A DNA stretch of 64,000 nt from Celoporthe dispersa (taxonomy: Eukaryota > Ascomycota > Sordariomycetes > Diaporthales > Cryphonectriaceae): NCBI GenBank assembly GCA_016584495.1, contig WAID01000003.1, positions 3,968,001-4,032,000 on the forward strand, written 5' to 3'. Each line of letters starts with the position of its first letter. The first letter of the stretch is position 1. Below are positions 1-12,295 of the stretch, piece by piece. Below the pieces are notes generated by a model. It was not told where the DNA came from, searched no databases, and was given only the letters and a program-made list of their open reading frames with translations. The translations under genes and the position numbers were made by a program.

Positions 1-29
1 GGGGGGGGGGAGGGGAGGAAAGCTCTTAC
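1..29 (-). other. Start of an intron of the kinase gene, cut by the window edge
   Basis: On the minus strand the exon ends ...CTGCACAGG and is followed by GTAAGAGC, a good fungal 5' splice site in phase 0. The remaining bases end in a run of Gs at positions 1-10. Confidence 0.7.
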
Positions 30-1460
30 CCTGTGCAGAGACTCTATCGGTCCGTATCCCTCCTCATCCCGTCGTCCCTCGAGATAGCGGGCATAGAACT
101 CGTCCTCCTCCTTCTTTGCGACCCGCCACAGATGCCTGCCCGTCCTCATGGCCATATATATGACGCCGCAGGCCCAGACGTCCACCGCCCTCGCGTCGAA
201 CTCCCTGTCGACATACTCCTCCGGTGCGATGTACGGTGCAGACCCGCAGAGCCCGGACACCATATGTGCATCGTTCTCCCAGGCCATGCGGAAGCACTCG
301 CCATTGCCGAAATCGGTGATCTTCAGACCACCGTTCGTGGTGAGGAGCAGGTTCTCCGGCTTCAGGTCACGGTGTGCAACCCCCATCTCGTGCATGTACT
401 CGACGCCGCGCATCATCTGCTTGAAGTAGCAGTCTGCCTCCTGCACCTCCAGCTTGGAGGCCGCCAGGACCAGCGTGTAGAGGTCGCCGCCGGGACAGAA
501 CTCCATGACCTCGCAGTAGTCTCCCTTTGCGTCCTTGAGGAGGTCCAGTGTGTGTATGACGTTGGGGTGCCGCAGCGATGATGAGATGCAGAACTCGGCC
601 GTCAGGCGCTTGCTGTACTTCTTCTCCGTCTCCTCCGGCCTGCGCCGGAACTCCTTGACGGCGTATAGCTTCTCTCCCGGCTGCCCTTCGATCTTCTTGT
701 GTGATATCCTCACGATGCCAAAGGCACCACGCCCGATCACCTCCTGGCACTTGCCGTACTTCTCCACGAGGGTGGCCGTCTGGTTGGGCCCGCCCCTCTT
801 CTCTGTCGATGCGTTCAGCGAGGCCTTCTCCTGCTTGAGCGTGTCGACCCAGCTCGAGACCAGCGACAGGTCGTTCTCCGGCGCGTGCTCCGTCTTCCTG
901 CCCAGCAGGCCCTTGAACATGTCCGACAGCTTCTCCTGGCGGCGGCTCGACTTGAGGTGGTGCTCGTGGCCGCCCTGGACATCAGGGTTCACGACAAAGC
1001 GCGTCGACACATGGCCGTTCGTAGACCTGGCGGACTTCGGCTGCGACGCCTTCTCGACGGGCTTCGGGGCGTCTAGCCTCTCGGTAATGGAGGACTGGCG
1101 CGACGGGGCGTTGGGTTTCTGGGGTGGCGTCGACGAGCCGGCGGCGGAGGTGGCGGCACCAGCCGGAGCAGCCTGGGCCGGCGTCTGCTTCTTGGACGGT
1201 GATGCGCCGGTCATGTCGAGCTTGTTGACCTCCTTCGTGGAGAACATGCGCGTGAGGCGATCTTTGACGGTAGGCTTCTCGCCGGCTGCTGATCTCGGCA
1301 GTTGGTCGGCTGCAGGGACGTGACCTTGGCCGTTCTGGGGCTGCAGTCTGGGCGAGACACCCTTGCTGGAGAGCTCGACCGACCTGATGGAGGCAGGCTG
1401 CGAAGAAGAGGAGGCGGTGGTCGACGACTTCGCAACGTGGATAGGTGGAGTGCTGGCCAT
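30..1460 (-). CDS. SAT4: HAL4/SAT4-type serine/threonine protein kinase (3' part missing)
   Basis: An open frame of 477 codons runs from an ATG at 1460 (preceded by ATC, followed by G) to a GTAAGAG splice donor at 29, so the gene continues beyond the left edge. The first ~225 residues are low-complexity Ser/Pro/Ala-rich. The kinase domain then shows a glycine loop (IGRGAFGIVRIS, near residue 240), the ATP lysine (YAVKEF, near 267), the catalytic loop HRDLKPENLLL (near 362), DFG in ITDFGNGECFR (near 381), and the activation-segment run MVSGLCGSAPYIAPEEY. That last run is typical of the fungal HAL4/SAT4, HAL5 and PTK group, which controls plasma-membrane K+ and nutrient transporters in yeast. 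Family placement is from recall. The missing tail would complete kinase subdomains X-XI. Confidence 0.88.
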
Positions 1461-2808
1461 GATTTTTTTTTATTTTTATTTTTAGGAGGACGACGGAGGA
1501 GGGCGTGACTTTTAAAGAGCCGCCCCTTGTAAGCTGACCGGGGGACGACTGGGCTGCGGTGACGAAGGCGTAGGCCAGACGCTTGCAGGCCAGACAAGAG
1601 CCTGAGTCGCCTGACTGGTACTGATACTGGTACGGGAGGGTCGTCTGGGTGAGCGGCGAGCGTATTGGCCTATGGCCTCTAACGGCCTATGACCTGGCGA
1701 CGGCTAGGCCCCCAGGAGCAGAGAGCTGCGCGGGCTTATTCAAACGCCCGAGCCTCGGTGTAACGCAGGAGGGCTGTCCTGTCTGTCTGGAGAAAGCAAG
1801 TTTCTGCGGTGGTAGCGACAAGGGGGGGTGGGCGAACCAGCAGATCTGAGCCGAAGCAGGGCGCAAGACCAGTCGCCGGAGCGAGAGGAGGGCGGGTGGG
1901 GGGTGGGTGCACAGCGCAGAGGTGTTGTGCGGCGACAGAAGCGCCTTGGGGAGTGGGCCAAGCCCAGGAGTGAAAATCTCTATGAGGCAGACAAAACGGC
2001 AGGTGACGGCGGCAGGTGTCTGGTGTCTGGTGTGGTGTGATAGTAGTAGAAGTAGTAGGAGCAGAATTCTTCTCGCGCTTTCTTTGTCTCGTCCGGGGGA
2101 AAAAGTATGAGGGAATTGTGTTGTTGGGGCTTTATTAGAGCGCGAGCAGCACAGTCCAGGCCAAGGCCCTCCTCAGCGCGCGTGTCTGGATGACAAACCC
2201 GTGCAGGGTGTTGGAAATTAGAAATCGGGGCCGCTGGCTAGGCCTGGAGAGGTGGGGGGTGCGACAGCGGTTCTGGGGTATCCTGCCCGCTGGAACGGTG
2301 TCCGCTACAGCCCTGTAGCCCTGTAGACGGATGCAGCAGTTGACGGGGTAGCCGCTGGCTGGCGCTTGTCCCGGGGGGGGGAGGTCACCGCTCTCAGCTT
2401 ATAGGCGGGTAGGCTGGTTGTGGTTGGTAGAGGGCGGGGTCATTATCACTGGATGCTTTTTTTTTGGGGGGAGGGGGGGAGGGGGACAGAGAACCAGTGG
2501 TCTAGTATTGGCCAGGATAGTACATAAGATGCAAAGTAAAAGAAAAAGAAGAAGAAAAAAGATATAAAAAAAAAAGAAGAACAAAAAACAAGGTCTAGGA
2601 AAAGGTGGAAGCCACAAGGTTGTCTCAAGGTGAAGAGTGAAGGGTGAAGAGGTAGGCAGTTGGCAGGCAATCAGGCAGGATAGGTCTTGGTTTTGTCTTG
2701 GACCTCGTGGGAGGCGGGGGTTTTAGGGTAGGGAGCATAAGCTGAATGTTAGAGGGCGATGGCCCTGGTGTCTAAGAAATGGCTGGCCATTCTCACTGAC
2801 GGGTCTTG

Positions 2809-2863
2809 TTTGTGTGTGTGTGTGTGTGTGCGTGTGTGTGTGTGTGCGTGTGTGTTTGTGTGT
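2809..2863. repeat. (TG)n microsatellite
   Basis: Imperfect TG tract interrupted by CG steps. Confidence 0.9.
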
Positions 2864-4530
2864 ACGCGCGCACGCGAGTTTGGGAAGGAGTTTGGCCTGG
2901 GAACCTGGGCTGGGGCTGGATGACGACGATAAGACGAACAAGCTTTTAACAGCCGCAGCAGAGCCCTGGGTCAGGACGTGTTAGCTGACCAAGTTCTTGT
3001 TCATTTTTTTAGGGTAACGTTTCCACAAGTGTACGGGACGGGGGAGATGGAGACACGGACAGTGGGCAATGTCGGAGCTAGGTTAGAAAAATACCTCGGG
3101 TCCTGCCAGCCTAGCCAGGTGCAAAGCTGCTGGCTTTATGCTATACCATAGTAGGTTTGCCGGACAGCAGTCCGACGATGGCAGTGACGGTGGCAGTGCA
3201 GCCTTCTCGGGGACTGCCAAGGCGTCTCAAGACCAGGCTCGTGGTGCTGATGATGATTCTGCTGATGTCGCTGATGAAGCAGATGACGCTGATGGGAAGA
3301 GAGACAGCCGGGGAGTAGGCCTGAAAACAAAATAAAAATATAAAATAAAAAAAAGCCAAGGCGTTGCGAGGTCTTGTAGTAATCGACCGTAGCACCGCTG
3401 GCCAGCCGGTCGTCTCTCTCTTTTTTTTTTTTCTTTCTCTCTGCTCCTTTTTTTCCCTTTCCTCCGTGCTTGGTGACCTGACGAGACGACGGCAGGGCTG
3501 AAGAATGGACCCACGATGTGTCCGGCCCAGGTTCAGGTAGCGCTGTGGATAGACGGGGAGGGGAAAACGAAAAAAATAAAAAATTTAAGACTGCAGGTTG
3601 TTTTTGTCAGGTGCAGGGTTTAAGGCTGGCAGCTAGCTTGAATCTAGAATATCTGTCGAGAGGTCTCTTCTCGCCCCTGGGAATTCTCTTCTCCTGCTCG
3701 CTCTTGTCTCGTCTTCTTATTCTTTCCTCTTTTCCAAATCCTGAGGTGACGGTCCTCGCCTCTTTATCTATCCAAGCAGGAGGTCAGGCGGCGGCGAGCC
3801 TGTTGTTCTTTAGTGCTGTTCTTCGTAATCGGCATGGATCGGGTAGCTGCAGCTTGCATCGTTCCCTTTTTTTTTCTTTCTTTTCCTCTCTCCTCCCCTT
3901 GGCACATGCAGGTTCACTATCGCGAGGTGAGCAAGGCACTGGTCGACGTGGTGGTTGTACAGACGTATACATTGTACATCAGTAGTAGGTAGTAGTACTC
4001 GGTACAGCAGGACAGTAGTAGGCGTAGATACGAGGAGGTATGCTCCTTCAACCAGAATACGCCCTCCCTTCTACTTGTGGTAGGTATTCATCCTGTACCT
4101 CTTTCACATGTCGAGCTTATCCCTCACGATCACCAAGATGATCCCTTCCCATCCCCACCCGCCAAGGAAATTACCCGGATGAGGAACGAAGAGAGGCCTC
4201 CCTGTTGGTCCAGGCGGTCGCAAAAAGTCTCGCCGCATCTTGAAAGGGGACCAGAGACAAACCAGCACCAGGACTGCCGCCTGGATCACTGGTGATGACA
4301 GCGCTCAGCAAGAGGCATCATCGGGCCATATCTTCCCGTCTGCAACCCTCACCGCATGTCTGGCTGGGCAACACTGCGCGAGGTGGCTAGAGAGACCACC
4401 AGACCAGGTCGGAAGCTGATGGTCCAGGCCCTTGCGAGCCGTCTCAGCATAGGAGGACCTCCGCGTGGTGAGTTGACCCGACCTGGCGAGAGCAACTTAC
4501 AACAGGAGGAGTAGTGGTGGTGGTGGTGGT

Positions 4531-4544
4531 GGTACTATGGTACC
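4531..4544. promoter_or_regulatory. GGTAC-N4-GTACC inverted repeat
   Basis: GGTACTATGGTACC: perfect 5-bp arms with a 4-base spacer. The same arrangement recurs at 4706, 17748, 17787 and 51490. Function unknown; a dimeric transcription-factor site is one possibility. Confidence 0.4.
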
Positions 4545-4609
4545 TCCCCAGAGGGCATCCTGGCAGCTGACAGCACATGTGCTTCTAGCGCTTCTGCTAC
4601 TCTGCGGTG

Positions 4610-4638
4610 CACACCCACACCCACACCCACACCCACCC
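4610..4638. repeat. (CCCACA)n short tandem repeat
   Basis: Four to five tandem copies of a C-rich hexamer. It is not the fungal telomere repeat TTAGGG/CCCTAA. Confidence 0.85.
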
Positions 4639-4705
4639 CTCTCTCTCCAGCAGGGGCCGACATGGCGACGTGTCAGCTGCAGCATACCATCGTCCAACCC
4701 ACCAT

Positions 4706-4719
4706 GGTACTGTAGTACC
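4706..4719. promoter_or_regulatory. GGTAC-N4-GTACC inverted repeat
   Basis: GGTACTGTAGTACC: second copy of the arrangement seen at 4531, 175 bases away, with identical arms and spacer length. Confidence 0.4.
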
Positions 4720-5348
4720 TCGGTAGCGAGGTCCAGATAACTCCACCATTGCAGATTCGCCAAAAAAGACAAGACGAGGGGGGGAAGGGGGGAGGGGAAG
4801 GGGAGCAGGGCTCGACAGCATCACGTAGTACGGCCGGACGGTCCTGGACGGATGGCGCGAGGGCTATCTGACAGCTCCACGAGGGCCGGGTCGAGCTCTC
4901 GTCAGGCTATGGACCATGGCCGCCGCGGCCAGAGAGATAGACGCCATCTCTGATCGCCGCCCTTGCTATCAAGACAACCTCGCCGCTGTCTGGGCCTGCA
5001 TGCCGGGCTGCATGGATCTTCCAGATGCCATGCATGCCGGCGACCTACCACAATGCCATCCTCCTGGATCGAGCTTCACTATGAGGGATTTAATTCACCC
5101 TGGAGGGTCGCAAGCAAACTACTGCACGCCTCCTGCCGCGTCTGTCCGTCGTGGCCGCCGCATGTCGACATTCACCCGTATCGTCACTGCTGAAGGTAGG
5201 CTGGCGAGCCATTGGCTCGGGCCGGGGGAATGAAGGAAGAGAAAGAGAAAGAAAAAAAAAGAAAGGGCAAATGGCATACGCAACCAACAGTCGACAGGCC
5301 ATACTTGCATCAGACGGGGGGGCGCGGGCCCATCTGTCCCGCAGCGAG

Positions 5349-5369
5349 ACACACACACACACACACACA
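5349..5369. repeat. (AC)n microsatellite
   Basis: Ten AC dinucleotides, uninterrupted. Confidence 0.9.
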
Positions 5370-5402
5370 TAGTCTGCGCTCTCGCACCCTCGGACGAGAT
5401 CT

Positions 5403-5435
5403 GATGGATGGGTGGATGGGTGGGTGGATGGATGG
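5403..5435. repeat. GATGG/GGTGG minisatellite
   Basis: Interleaved GATGGATGG and GGTGGATGG units in tandem. Confidence 0.8.
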
Positions 5436-6888
5436 CCCAGCAAAAGGCTGCCGCGCGCCCATATCCATCCGTCCATACCCACGAGAAATGATTGCAAGCG
5501 GTTGCAACCCACCCTGGGCACCACCCCGTATCTCTCTTGCAGCAGCGGGCGGGGCAGCTCCCCGGCATGACGACGGGACGCCGTGGAGACGCTGGCGTGC
5601 TCTGTGCCGGGTCGCTACGGAGCATGGCCCCTGTATTCGGCAACACACGCTGTACTGTGTAGACCTCAGCGGGTTGCCCTCCGACTGTAACCTTGTACAA
5701 AAAGCTCCTCTGCCTCTCTAGGCCCACGATCAGTGTTCGAGGCCACCTCTCTGTGTTCCCTGCCACGGGGACGGCAACTCTAGAAAACACGGCGTCAGGG
5801 GGGCAAAAAGAGAAGAAAGAAGAGAGAGAGAGGAGAGAGAGAAGGGAAAAGAAGTAGAAGAAGAAGAAAATTGTCTGATAAAAGGCACTCCACGTGCCAG
5901 CGTGTCATCGTGCCGTCGACAACGGGCCAGCCATAATCCTACCAACCTCGAGAGCGTCGAGGTGAGACTTTTTTTGTTTGTCTGGGCCAGGGCCAAGCCA
6001 AGCGGTGAGCCTCGAGATTAGGGGGTCCAACGGTTTCCATCACGGGTCTCGACGACTGGCCATGAGACCCTGGCCTCACCCAGCCCGCAGACGAGTGCGG
6101 AAGGAGGAGGGAGGGGAACCAACAAGAAGAAAAAATTAATAAAAAAAAAATCTTGCGGTCAAATGTAAGCTTCCGAGCGATTTGGGAAAATTTGGATGAT
6201 TTGTGCAAGGTACGCAATGATCACCAGAGGAAACGGCCCGGAACGACGAGCCACCCACCCCTTGCCTGGGTCGACATCCTGCCACCCTGTTCAGGGAATC
6301 TGCTATGCGTGCTATGCGATTTGACGTCACGCATCCTCTCACGCCTTGACACGCCTCGAAAGGAAGCCCGCCCCCGGCCCCCCCTCTCTCTCTCTATCCC
6401 CTCCTCGCGGGATCACCATGGGGGCCCGTGTCTTTGTGTCTGATCGACCAGGAGAGCTCCAGCTACGCCCTTGAAGACGCAATAGCCCGGAAACCTTGGG
6501 TCGACGGGACGCAGTACCACACACCCCAAGGGAACAGGGCCATATCTCCTGTGAAGCACCGCCTCTTGTGCAAGCCCTCTCCCCCCCGTGGCAGCATCCT
6601 GCGCGCCGAGTGGTCGGCCTCTGTTGGCGGGTTTCCCGTCTCGACGTCGCGAGGCTGCACTGTGTCGCCGTCAGAACAGCCAGGTGGTGGTGGAGGACAG
6701 TCAGATGGTGGTGAGGTCACCAGCGAGCTGACCCGAGACGAGATAACCCCCCAGTCCAGCCTGACATGGGGATATCTCGGCAAGGTCCCGGATCTGAAAT
6801 CTGTAAAAGGCCGGAGGGGGAGGAGGGAGGACAGGGAAGAGGGGGGGCCAAGCCAGGCTCGGAGATCTGGTTTCTTGGGGTGGGCGCA

Positions 6889-6933
6889 CCACACACACAA
6901 ACACACACACACAAACACACACACACACACACA
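6889..6933. repeat. (CA)n microsatellite with CAAA interruptions
   Basis: About 45 bases of CA units broken twice by AA. Confidence 0.9.
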
Positions 6934-8347
6934 TTCACTCGGCAGTCAAGACAAGAACTCTGTGTGCAGACCGCCAGTCGGGGACGAGGCTCCAGATCCG
7001 CCAGCCTTGGCCCTGTTCGCCCAACCCCCCTTGTCATCATCTCTTCTCTTTGTCTGCCGTCCTAGCCATGTCGTTGGGCCTCCCTCTTTTTAAGAAACCT
7101 AAAATAAAAAAAAACCCACCAAAACCTGCTTCAGCTACCCTGCGGCCGGTCCTCACGACACCAACCCGACGTCCAAGGAATCCCTGTTTTCAGGCTGGCT
7201 GGCTGGTGGTGGCTTCTCCTTGAGGGCCAAACTCCTGCGCGGGGTTGGTCCCTCCCCCCTCCCCTTCCATCATCCTGTGCTGAAGAAATCCCAAGTGCCC
7301 ATGCATGAAACGAAACACTCCTCTGCTGGTTTATCATACTAGTCCAGCGTGACAAGCACATGGGTGGGCCCCTCCCCTCCGACGCCGTAGGACCCTTATT
7401 TTCTGCTGTCCACTATTAGACAGACCAGCCGGTGACGTGGGTGCCTCTCCCCCTGGCCACCCTCGTCACCCTCCTCGACGTCACTATCGTGGTTGTGACG
7501 GCTCCTTCGGGGAGCTTGTGGCGCTGTCAGACCCGTCAGGCTCCTGTTTCTCGTGGCGGGTCCTGCCTGTCCACTGCCCGCCCTCGCGGACCGCCCACGC
7601 CTTCTCCAGCGATGAAGCATCCTGCCTCGCCTCAGTCTCGGAGGTGTCCCGGGTCAGGTCTGTCCCCCTCGGTGGGCTGGAGGTCTTTGAGACGGGCCCG
7701 GGAGGGAGGAGGTTGTGTTTGAGACGCCGGCCCCCCCCCCCCGTCGCGGAGGCAGGTCAGCATGATGTATGATGTGAGGCTTACCGCGACCCACACTAGG
7801 TGTCAAGGAAGAAGAGAGAGAAAAAAGACATTGTCATCAGATGTAGACATTTGATAGTAGTGCCCAAGTGAGGAAATTATCATTGTAGGTGCGTGCAGCA
7901 TGGTCAAAACTTGTCTGCCTTTTCGCCTGGCGGTGGGCTGCGCTGTAGAGACCAGCTGCCATGTGAGCGTGTAGGCCCAGTAAAGGTCGTGAGTGTGTGG
8001 TCTCGTCACTTGAGCGTCGCGCGTGACGTACTACTACATGGAAGATACGATCACCACAGGAAGGAAACGCGAACTCGAGACAGGAATCTGACCAAAATAC
8101 TTTCAGAAATTCTTTTTTTTTTTCATTCGATTTTCGTTCTTCTCCCTCCCTCCATCCAAGGGCCAACCAACCGCAGATCAATGCCGTCTCTAGATACCTA
8201 TCTGTAGTCTTTTGTCGTCAAACGATGCTCTCTCTCTCTCTGTTTCTTTCTCTCTTTCTTTCTTTCTTTCTTCCTGTGTCATCATTCGACGACGCCTTTT
8301 CTTCTCCTAAACTCCACGCAATGGGATGTGTGCCTGTTCCTCTCTGT

Positions 8348-8367
8348 CTGTGTGTGTGTGTGTGTGT
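8348..8367. repeat. (TG)n microsatellite
   Basis: Ten TG units just downstream of the lipase gene's 3' end. Confidence 0.9.
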
Positions 8368-8496
8368 AAAACCAAGACCAAACCCAGAAAAAGAAGGAGA
8401 GAAGAAAAAAAACAGTCTGAGTAGAACAATCTTCCTTCTGTTGGTGGGCCCTAAAAAAATGAAACGCTTCCCGGCCTTCACTACTACTCCTCCTTC

Positions 8497-11162
8497 TCAT
8501 CCGGCAACCACATCTCCAAGAGCGGACCCCTCTGGCTGCCTTCCTCCTCCTCCCTCCCCTTCGCTGTAGTCGTCATCACCCTCGATGCTCTCTAGCACCG
8601 TATCCCCCGCCGCGGCGAGCTCGTCATCCTCCTCCACCACGGCACACTCATCATCGTCGTCGATGCCATACCCGCCAGTCTCGCCCTCGTCGGCAGTCGT
8701 CTCGTCCTCGGTGCCCGTGACGCTGCTCGCCAGAAGCCCGTCCCTGTCGTCCGCTCCACCTCCCGGCCGTGACCTGCCTGCGCCCCGGAGCAGGCTCCGC
8801 AGGTCCTCCTCGCTGATGATGCTCTCGATGCTGGTGCGCCCCGCACTACCGCCGCCGAGGTCGAGACCCTCGTCTCCCGCCGCCCGCGCTCGACCATCCT
8901 CTCGAGCTTGAGGCGGTTGGCGACGAACTTGACCGTGGGGAACGCCGACTGCTGGCCCTCGTGGATCATGCGGGCCAGCCGCGGCGGGGTGGGGTCGGTC
9001 AGGATGTGGACAAAGTCCATGGGGATGCTCCGGGGCCAGATGGTGATGGTGCCGCCGAACCCCTGCTGCAGCCAGATCTGGCTCCAGTCCTGGCCCACGA
9101 ACCGGGGGAGCAGCTCCAGCTGCCGCAGGATCTTGAGCCACTTGGTCAGGTCGAGCTTGATGTACTGCTCGGCCGCCGTCCCGAGGAAACCCCCGCGCCA
9201 CCCGCGGCCCTTGCGGTGCGTGACTGGCTGGCCCACCGAGCCGCGCGAGGAGAAGAAGAAGAGGTTGATGTGCGGGTTGACCTGCGACACGATGGTGAAG
9301 TTGACGTTGAAGTGCAGGTTCAGCGCCTTGAGCGGGATATCCGTCCGCAGGCTGCCGTCCTTCCACTTGTGCCCGAACGAGTAGGGGACCAGCGTCCCGT
9401 CGCGCTGCTTCATCATCAGCACCACCGGGTTCAGGATGCCCGGGACGGCGGCAGACGCCAGCACGGCCGACCACACCACGCAGTCTGGGCTGGTCAGGTA
9501 GTTGCACAGCATGGTCGGGCTGTGCGGGTCGGCCGGCACGCAGGACACGTTGAGGATGCGCCCTGTGCGCTCGTAGGCCTCGCGGAAGGTCATGGACCCG
9601 TGGGTGAACCAGGAGCACTTCTTGGCCCAGTCCACGCTGTCGAACCGCGCCCCGGTGCTGTACCACCGCCGGAACCAGGTGAGGAAGGGGTCGGAGCAGG
9701 CGGTGATCTTGTGCGCCAGGGCGGGCACGAGGAGCTGTTTCAGCTCGTCGTTCGTGCGTGTGGCGACGAGCGCTGCGACGAGCGCCCCACCGCTGGTCCC
9801 AGTAATCACATCTGGGAGGAGGTCTTCCTCGAGGAGGGCCTTGACCACGCCAATGTGGTAGTAGGCAAATGTCGCGCCGCCAGAGAGACAGAGGGCCGTC
9901 CGGCCGTAGTTGGCATGCAGGCTCCTGAAGAGCTCGCGCTTCTCGTCGAGCTGCATCTGTCTCGTCTCGAGGACGAACTTGAGGCTCTTCTCGACTGCAC
10001 CGCCGTCAGCCAGTCAGTACCGCGCCGGAGACCCTCCCGAGCACACCTGTCGCGAGACGTACCTTCATCGACGTGGTTCTGCACCAGATTCTTGGTCCCA
10101 TAATAGGTCTGTGAGTAGAGCCTGGGGTTCTCAACCCCCACAAAGCTGTTCTTCACGCACGCCGCAAGCAGCGCCCGCAGCGCCTCCACAGCCTTCTCTC
10201 CTTCCTGCCGCTCACCCTCATCCACGCTCTCGCCGTCGTCGAGCCTCCTCTCGATGGCCTCCGCCCTGTCCCTGCTCTTCTTCATGGAGTCCCACACCCT
10301 CTTGACCGTCTTCCAGTCATAGTACGCAAACTCGTTGGTCTCCCTTCCAGGCGGCGTTCCCTAGGAACTCGTCCAGCTCCCTCGCCGCGGCGCGCCAGTC
10401 CTTGTAGTTCCCCGTCGCGCGCATGTTGTGCCGCAGCTGCTCCCGCCGGCCGCGCCAGCTGATGAAGTACTCGTAGAACCAGATGTAGTACCGGGTCAGG
10501 ACGTAGGCGGCGGACAGGCCGAGGAGCCAGCAGCCCACGAACAGCAGGAACGGGTACTTGAGCAGGCCGTACAGGTAGCCCTCGCGGGTCTCGTCCTTGG
10601 TCCTGCGCCCGGGGGGGACTGCCCTTGGCCGCCTGTGTCGCCTCTTGGACTTGCTGCTGCTGCCGCCCTTGACCCCGGGGCGGACGATCTTCTGGTGCAC
10701 GGGAGCCCAGTCGTTTTGTGCCGTGATGAAGAGGCTGTCCCTGTGGTGCCCTCCTCCTCCTCCTCCTCCACTGCCGTTGACACCCTGCGCAGAGACGTCC
10801 GCTGCGGCAGCTGCTGCGTGCGCGGCAACCTCCTGTGCCTCGTCCCCCCTCTCAGGCCTCGGTGGTCTGTCCGCAATGACGCTCGACTGCCGCCGTGTTA
10901 TGTCGAAGGAGGTGCGCCCAGGGCTGCCCGGCCTTGGCGTCGAGGCATCGTCGTGGGCCTGGGCCGGGTCTGGGGCCGACAGCGCCGATATGAAGGCCTC
11001 GAGGTCCTCCTTGGAGAGGAAGTTGACGTCGGCGCCGGGCAGGAGGGAAGGGTCGAAGGCGTCGCGGGCGAAACCGTAGTTCCTGTCTGGTACTACCACG
11101 GGAGGCCACCCGTCTTCCGTCTCGTCGGCCGTCATGCTGCTGCTGCTGCTGCTGCTTGTCAC
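8497..11162 (-). CDS. Patatin-like triacylglycerol lipase with DUF3336 (TGL3/4/5 family); two frameshifts
   Basis: Lipid-droplet lipase family. The N-terminus has a poly-Ser tract coded by a CTG repeat. A hydrophobic segment lies near residues 202-234. The DUF3336 signature follows (LDEFLGNAAWK...FAYYDWKTVKRVWDSM, then NPRLYSQTYYGTK), then the patatin core: GGATFAYYHIG oxyanion loop, GTSGG nucleophile elbow near 432, and DGS near 579. The intron is 9995-10062 (GTACGT...GTGCAG). Two frame breaks are needed. The first is an extra base in GGG at 10342-10344, inside the DUF3336 signature. The second is one missing base at about 8871-8889, after which the frame reads TSIESIISEEDLRSLL and an acidic tail. 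Corrected length is 865 aa. With no correction the first break truncates the protein before the catalytic domain. If the second shift is not real, the frame stops at 8592 with a basic tail instead. Confidence 0.88.
11135..11157. repeat. CTG trinucleotide repeat at the lipase N-terminus
   Basis: Codes for the Ser run next to the initiator Met on the minus strand (AGC codons). It may vary in length between strains. Confidence 0.8.
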
Positions 11163-12295
11163 CGTTGAATTGCAGATTCGGGAGGTGCTGAATGACTGCC
11201 TGCACGACCCTATATACTGTGCAGAAGTCGGTGGTTCATCTCGGTTATACGGGAGCCGAGAACAAGAAGAAAGGGTTCGTCTTTTTTGGAGGGTCTGTAG
11301 ACGGTTTTGCTGTTCCTCTTCAGGAGAAAAAAGGGGGGGAGGAAGACCAAGGGAAAGAAGAATAAAAAAGAAAAGAGAAGCTGGAAAAGTCTATCGCAAC
11401 CTCGTCAAACGAGAGTGTGTTCGCCGTCGTCGAATCTGGTGATGCATTGCAGACTATTCCTCCTTCAGCTCAGTACGAGAGAGAAGTGGTCACATGTGTG
11501 CTTCTCTTTTCGTCGGGCTTGGTGCTTGAGTGGCCCAGAGACAATGACGTCGGCTGCAGGCATGTTTCGTTGGGGTGTTGGGGGGGGAGGGGGTTGTTCT
11601 GGAGGCAGGGCCCTCTAGCGCTGCTGCTGCGGCCACTGTAATCTGGCCCCTTCCCACTGGCTGCCAGAACCCCTCTAGTGGGGGAGAGAAGGCCGTGCTC
11701 TGGGCCTGCTGGGCAGCCGAGCACAGGTACTACTTGCTGTACGCGAGTTTGAAATTTAAGAGTCTCGAGACTCGTTCTCACCGCCCACAACAGACCAAAA
11801 TGTCTGATCAGGTGATAGTTGAGCAAAAGTCATTGCTGCGCTCTGACCCATAACATTGGATGCCTCAGCTTCATCGTCTGCACCCGCGTTCGGCCTGGAG
11901 AAGAGTTCCTGTCGAGTTGATTTCTAGAAATAACTATTCCGGTTAAAAAGCATCAACGCCATGGGGCCATAACTCTTCCAGAACGCAGACACATAAAAAA
12001 AAAATAAAAAAAGGAAGATGTATGTGGTTCATCATGACTTTCTGGGTGTGCCCTTTCTCTTCCGATCTTGCCATGCATAAAGCAAAACTCTACCTCCTCG
12101 CCATCGTCGCCCCCATTCAGGCGCAGCATGTCTCGCGAGCGTGCCTCTCTTTCTGCTTGGCTGTTGGACCGAGGTCTTACTACCGCGAAAGCTGCAGGAT
12201 CCGTCCAGGCCCGCAGCGAAAACCTCCATGGCCGTGGTTCCCGACTTTTGTCGTCTTCCCTCGCAGCTTGATCCTGAGACGCAGGGTACACGGGC
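11163..12295. other. Spacer between SAR1 (3' end) and the lipase (5' end)
   Basis: About 1.1 kb holding the lipase promoter/leader and the SAR1 3' UTR. It contains an A-rich stretch near 11330-11380 and at 11996-12010. I see no gene in it. Confidence 0.6.

Larger units (their letters stand above)
1461..8496. other. Long spacer without a convincing gene (promoter side of the kinase, 3' side of the lipase)
   Basis: About 7 kb. Open frames here reach about 220 codons but show no family motif, have composition driven by simple repeats, and are crossed by microsatellites, so I call none. It holds poly-purine/poly-pyrimidine stretches, several (CA)n/(TG)n tracts, a GATGG-type minisatellite near 5403, a CCCACA tract near 4610, and two GGTAC-N4-GTACC inverted repeats (4531 and 4706). 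A long 5' leader with introns for the kinase, or non-coding transcripts, is possible but not shown by the sequence. Confidence 0.6.

Noticed and set aside
4610..4638. Interstitial telomere repeat
   Set aside because: The unit is CCCACA, not CCCTAA, and it is only about 29 bases long.
5119..5790. 223-codon open frame on the minus strand
   Set aside because: It runs through a CA microsatellite and a GATGG minisatellite (Cys-Val and Pro-Thr-His repeats) and has no domain.
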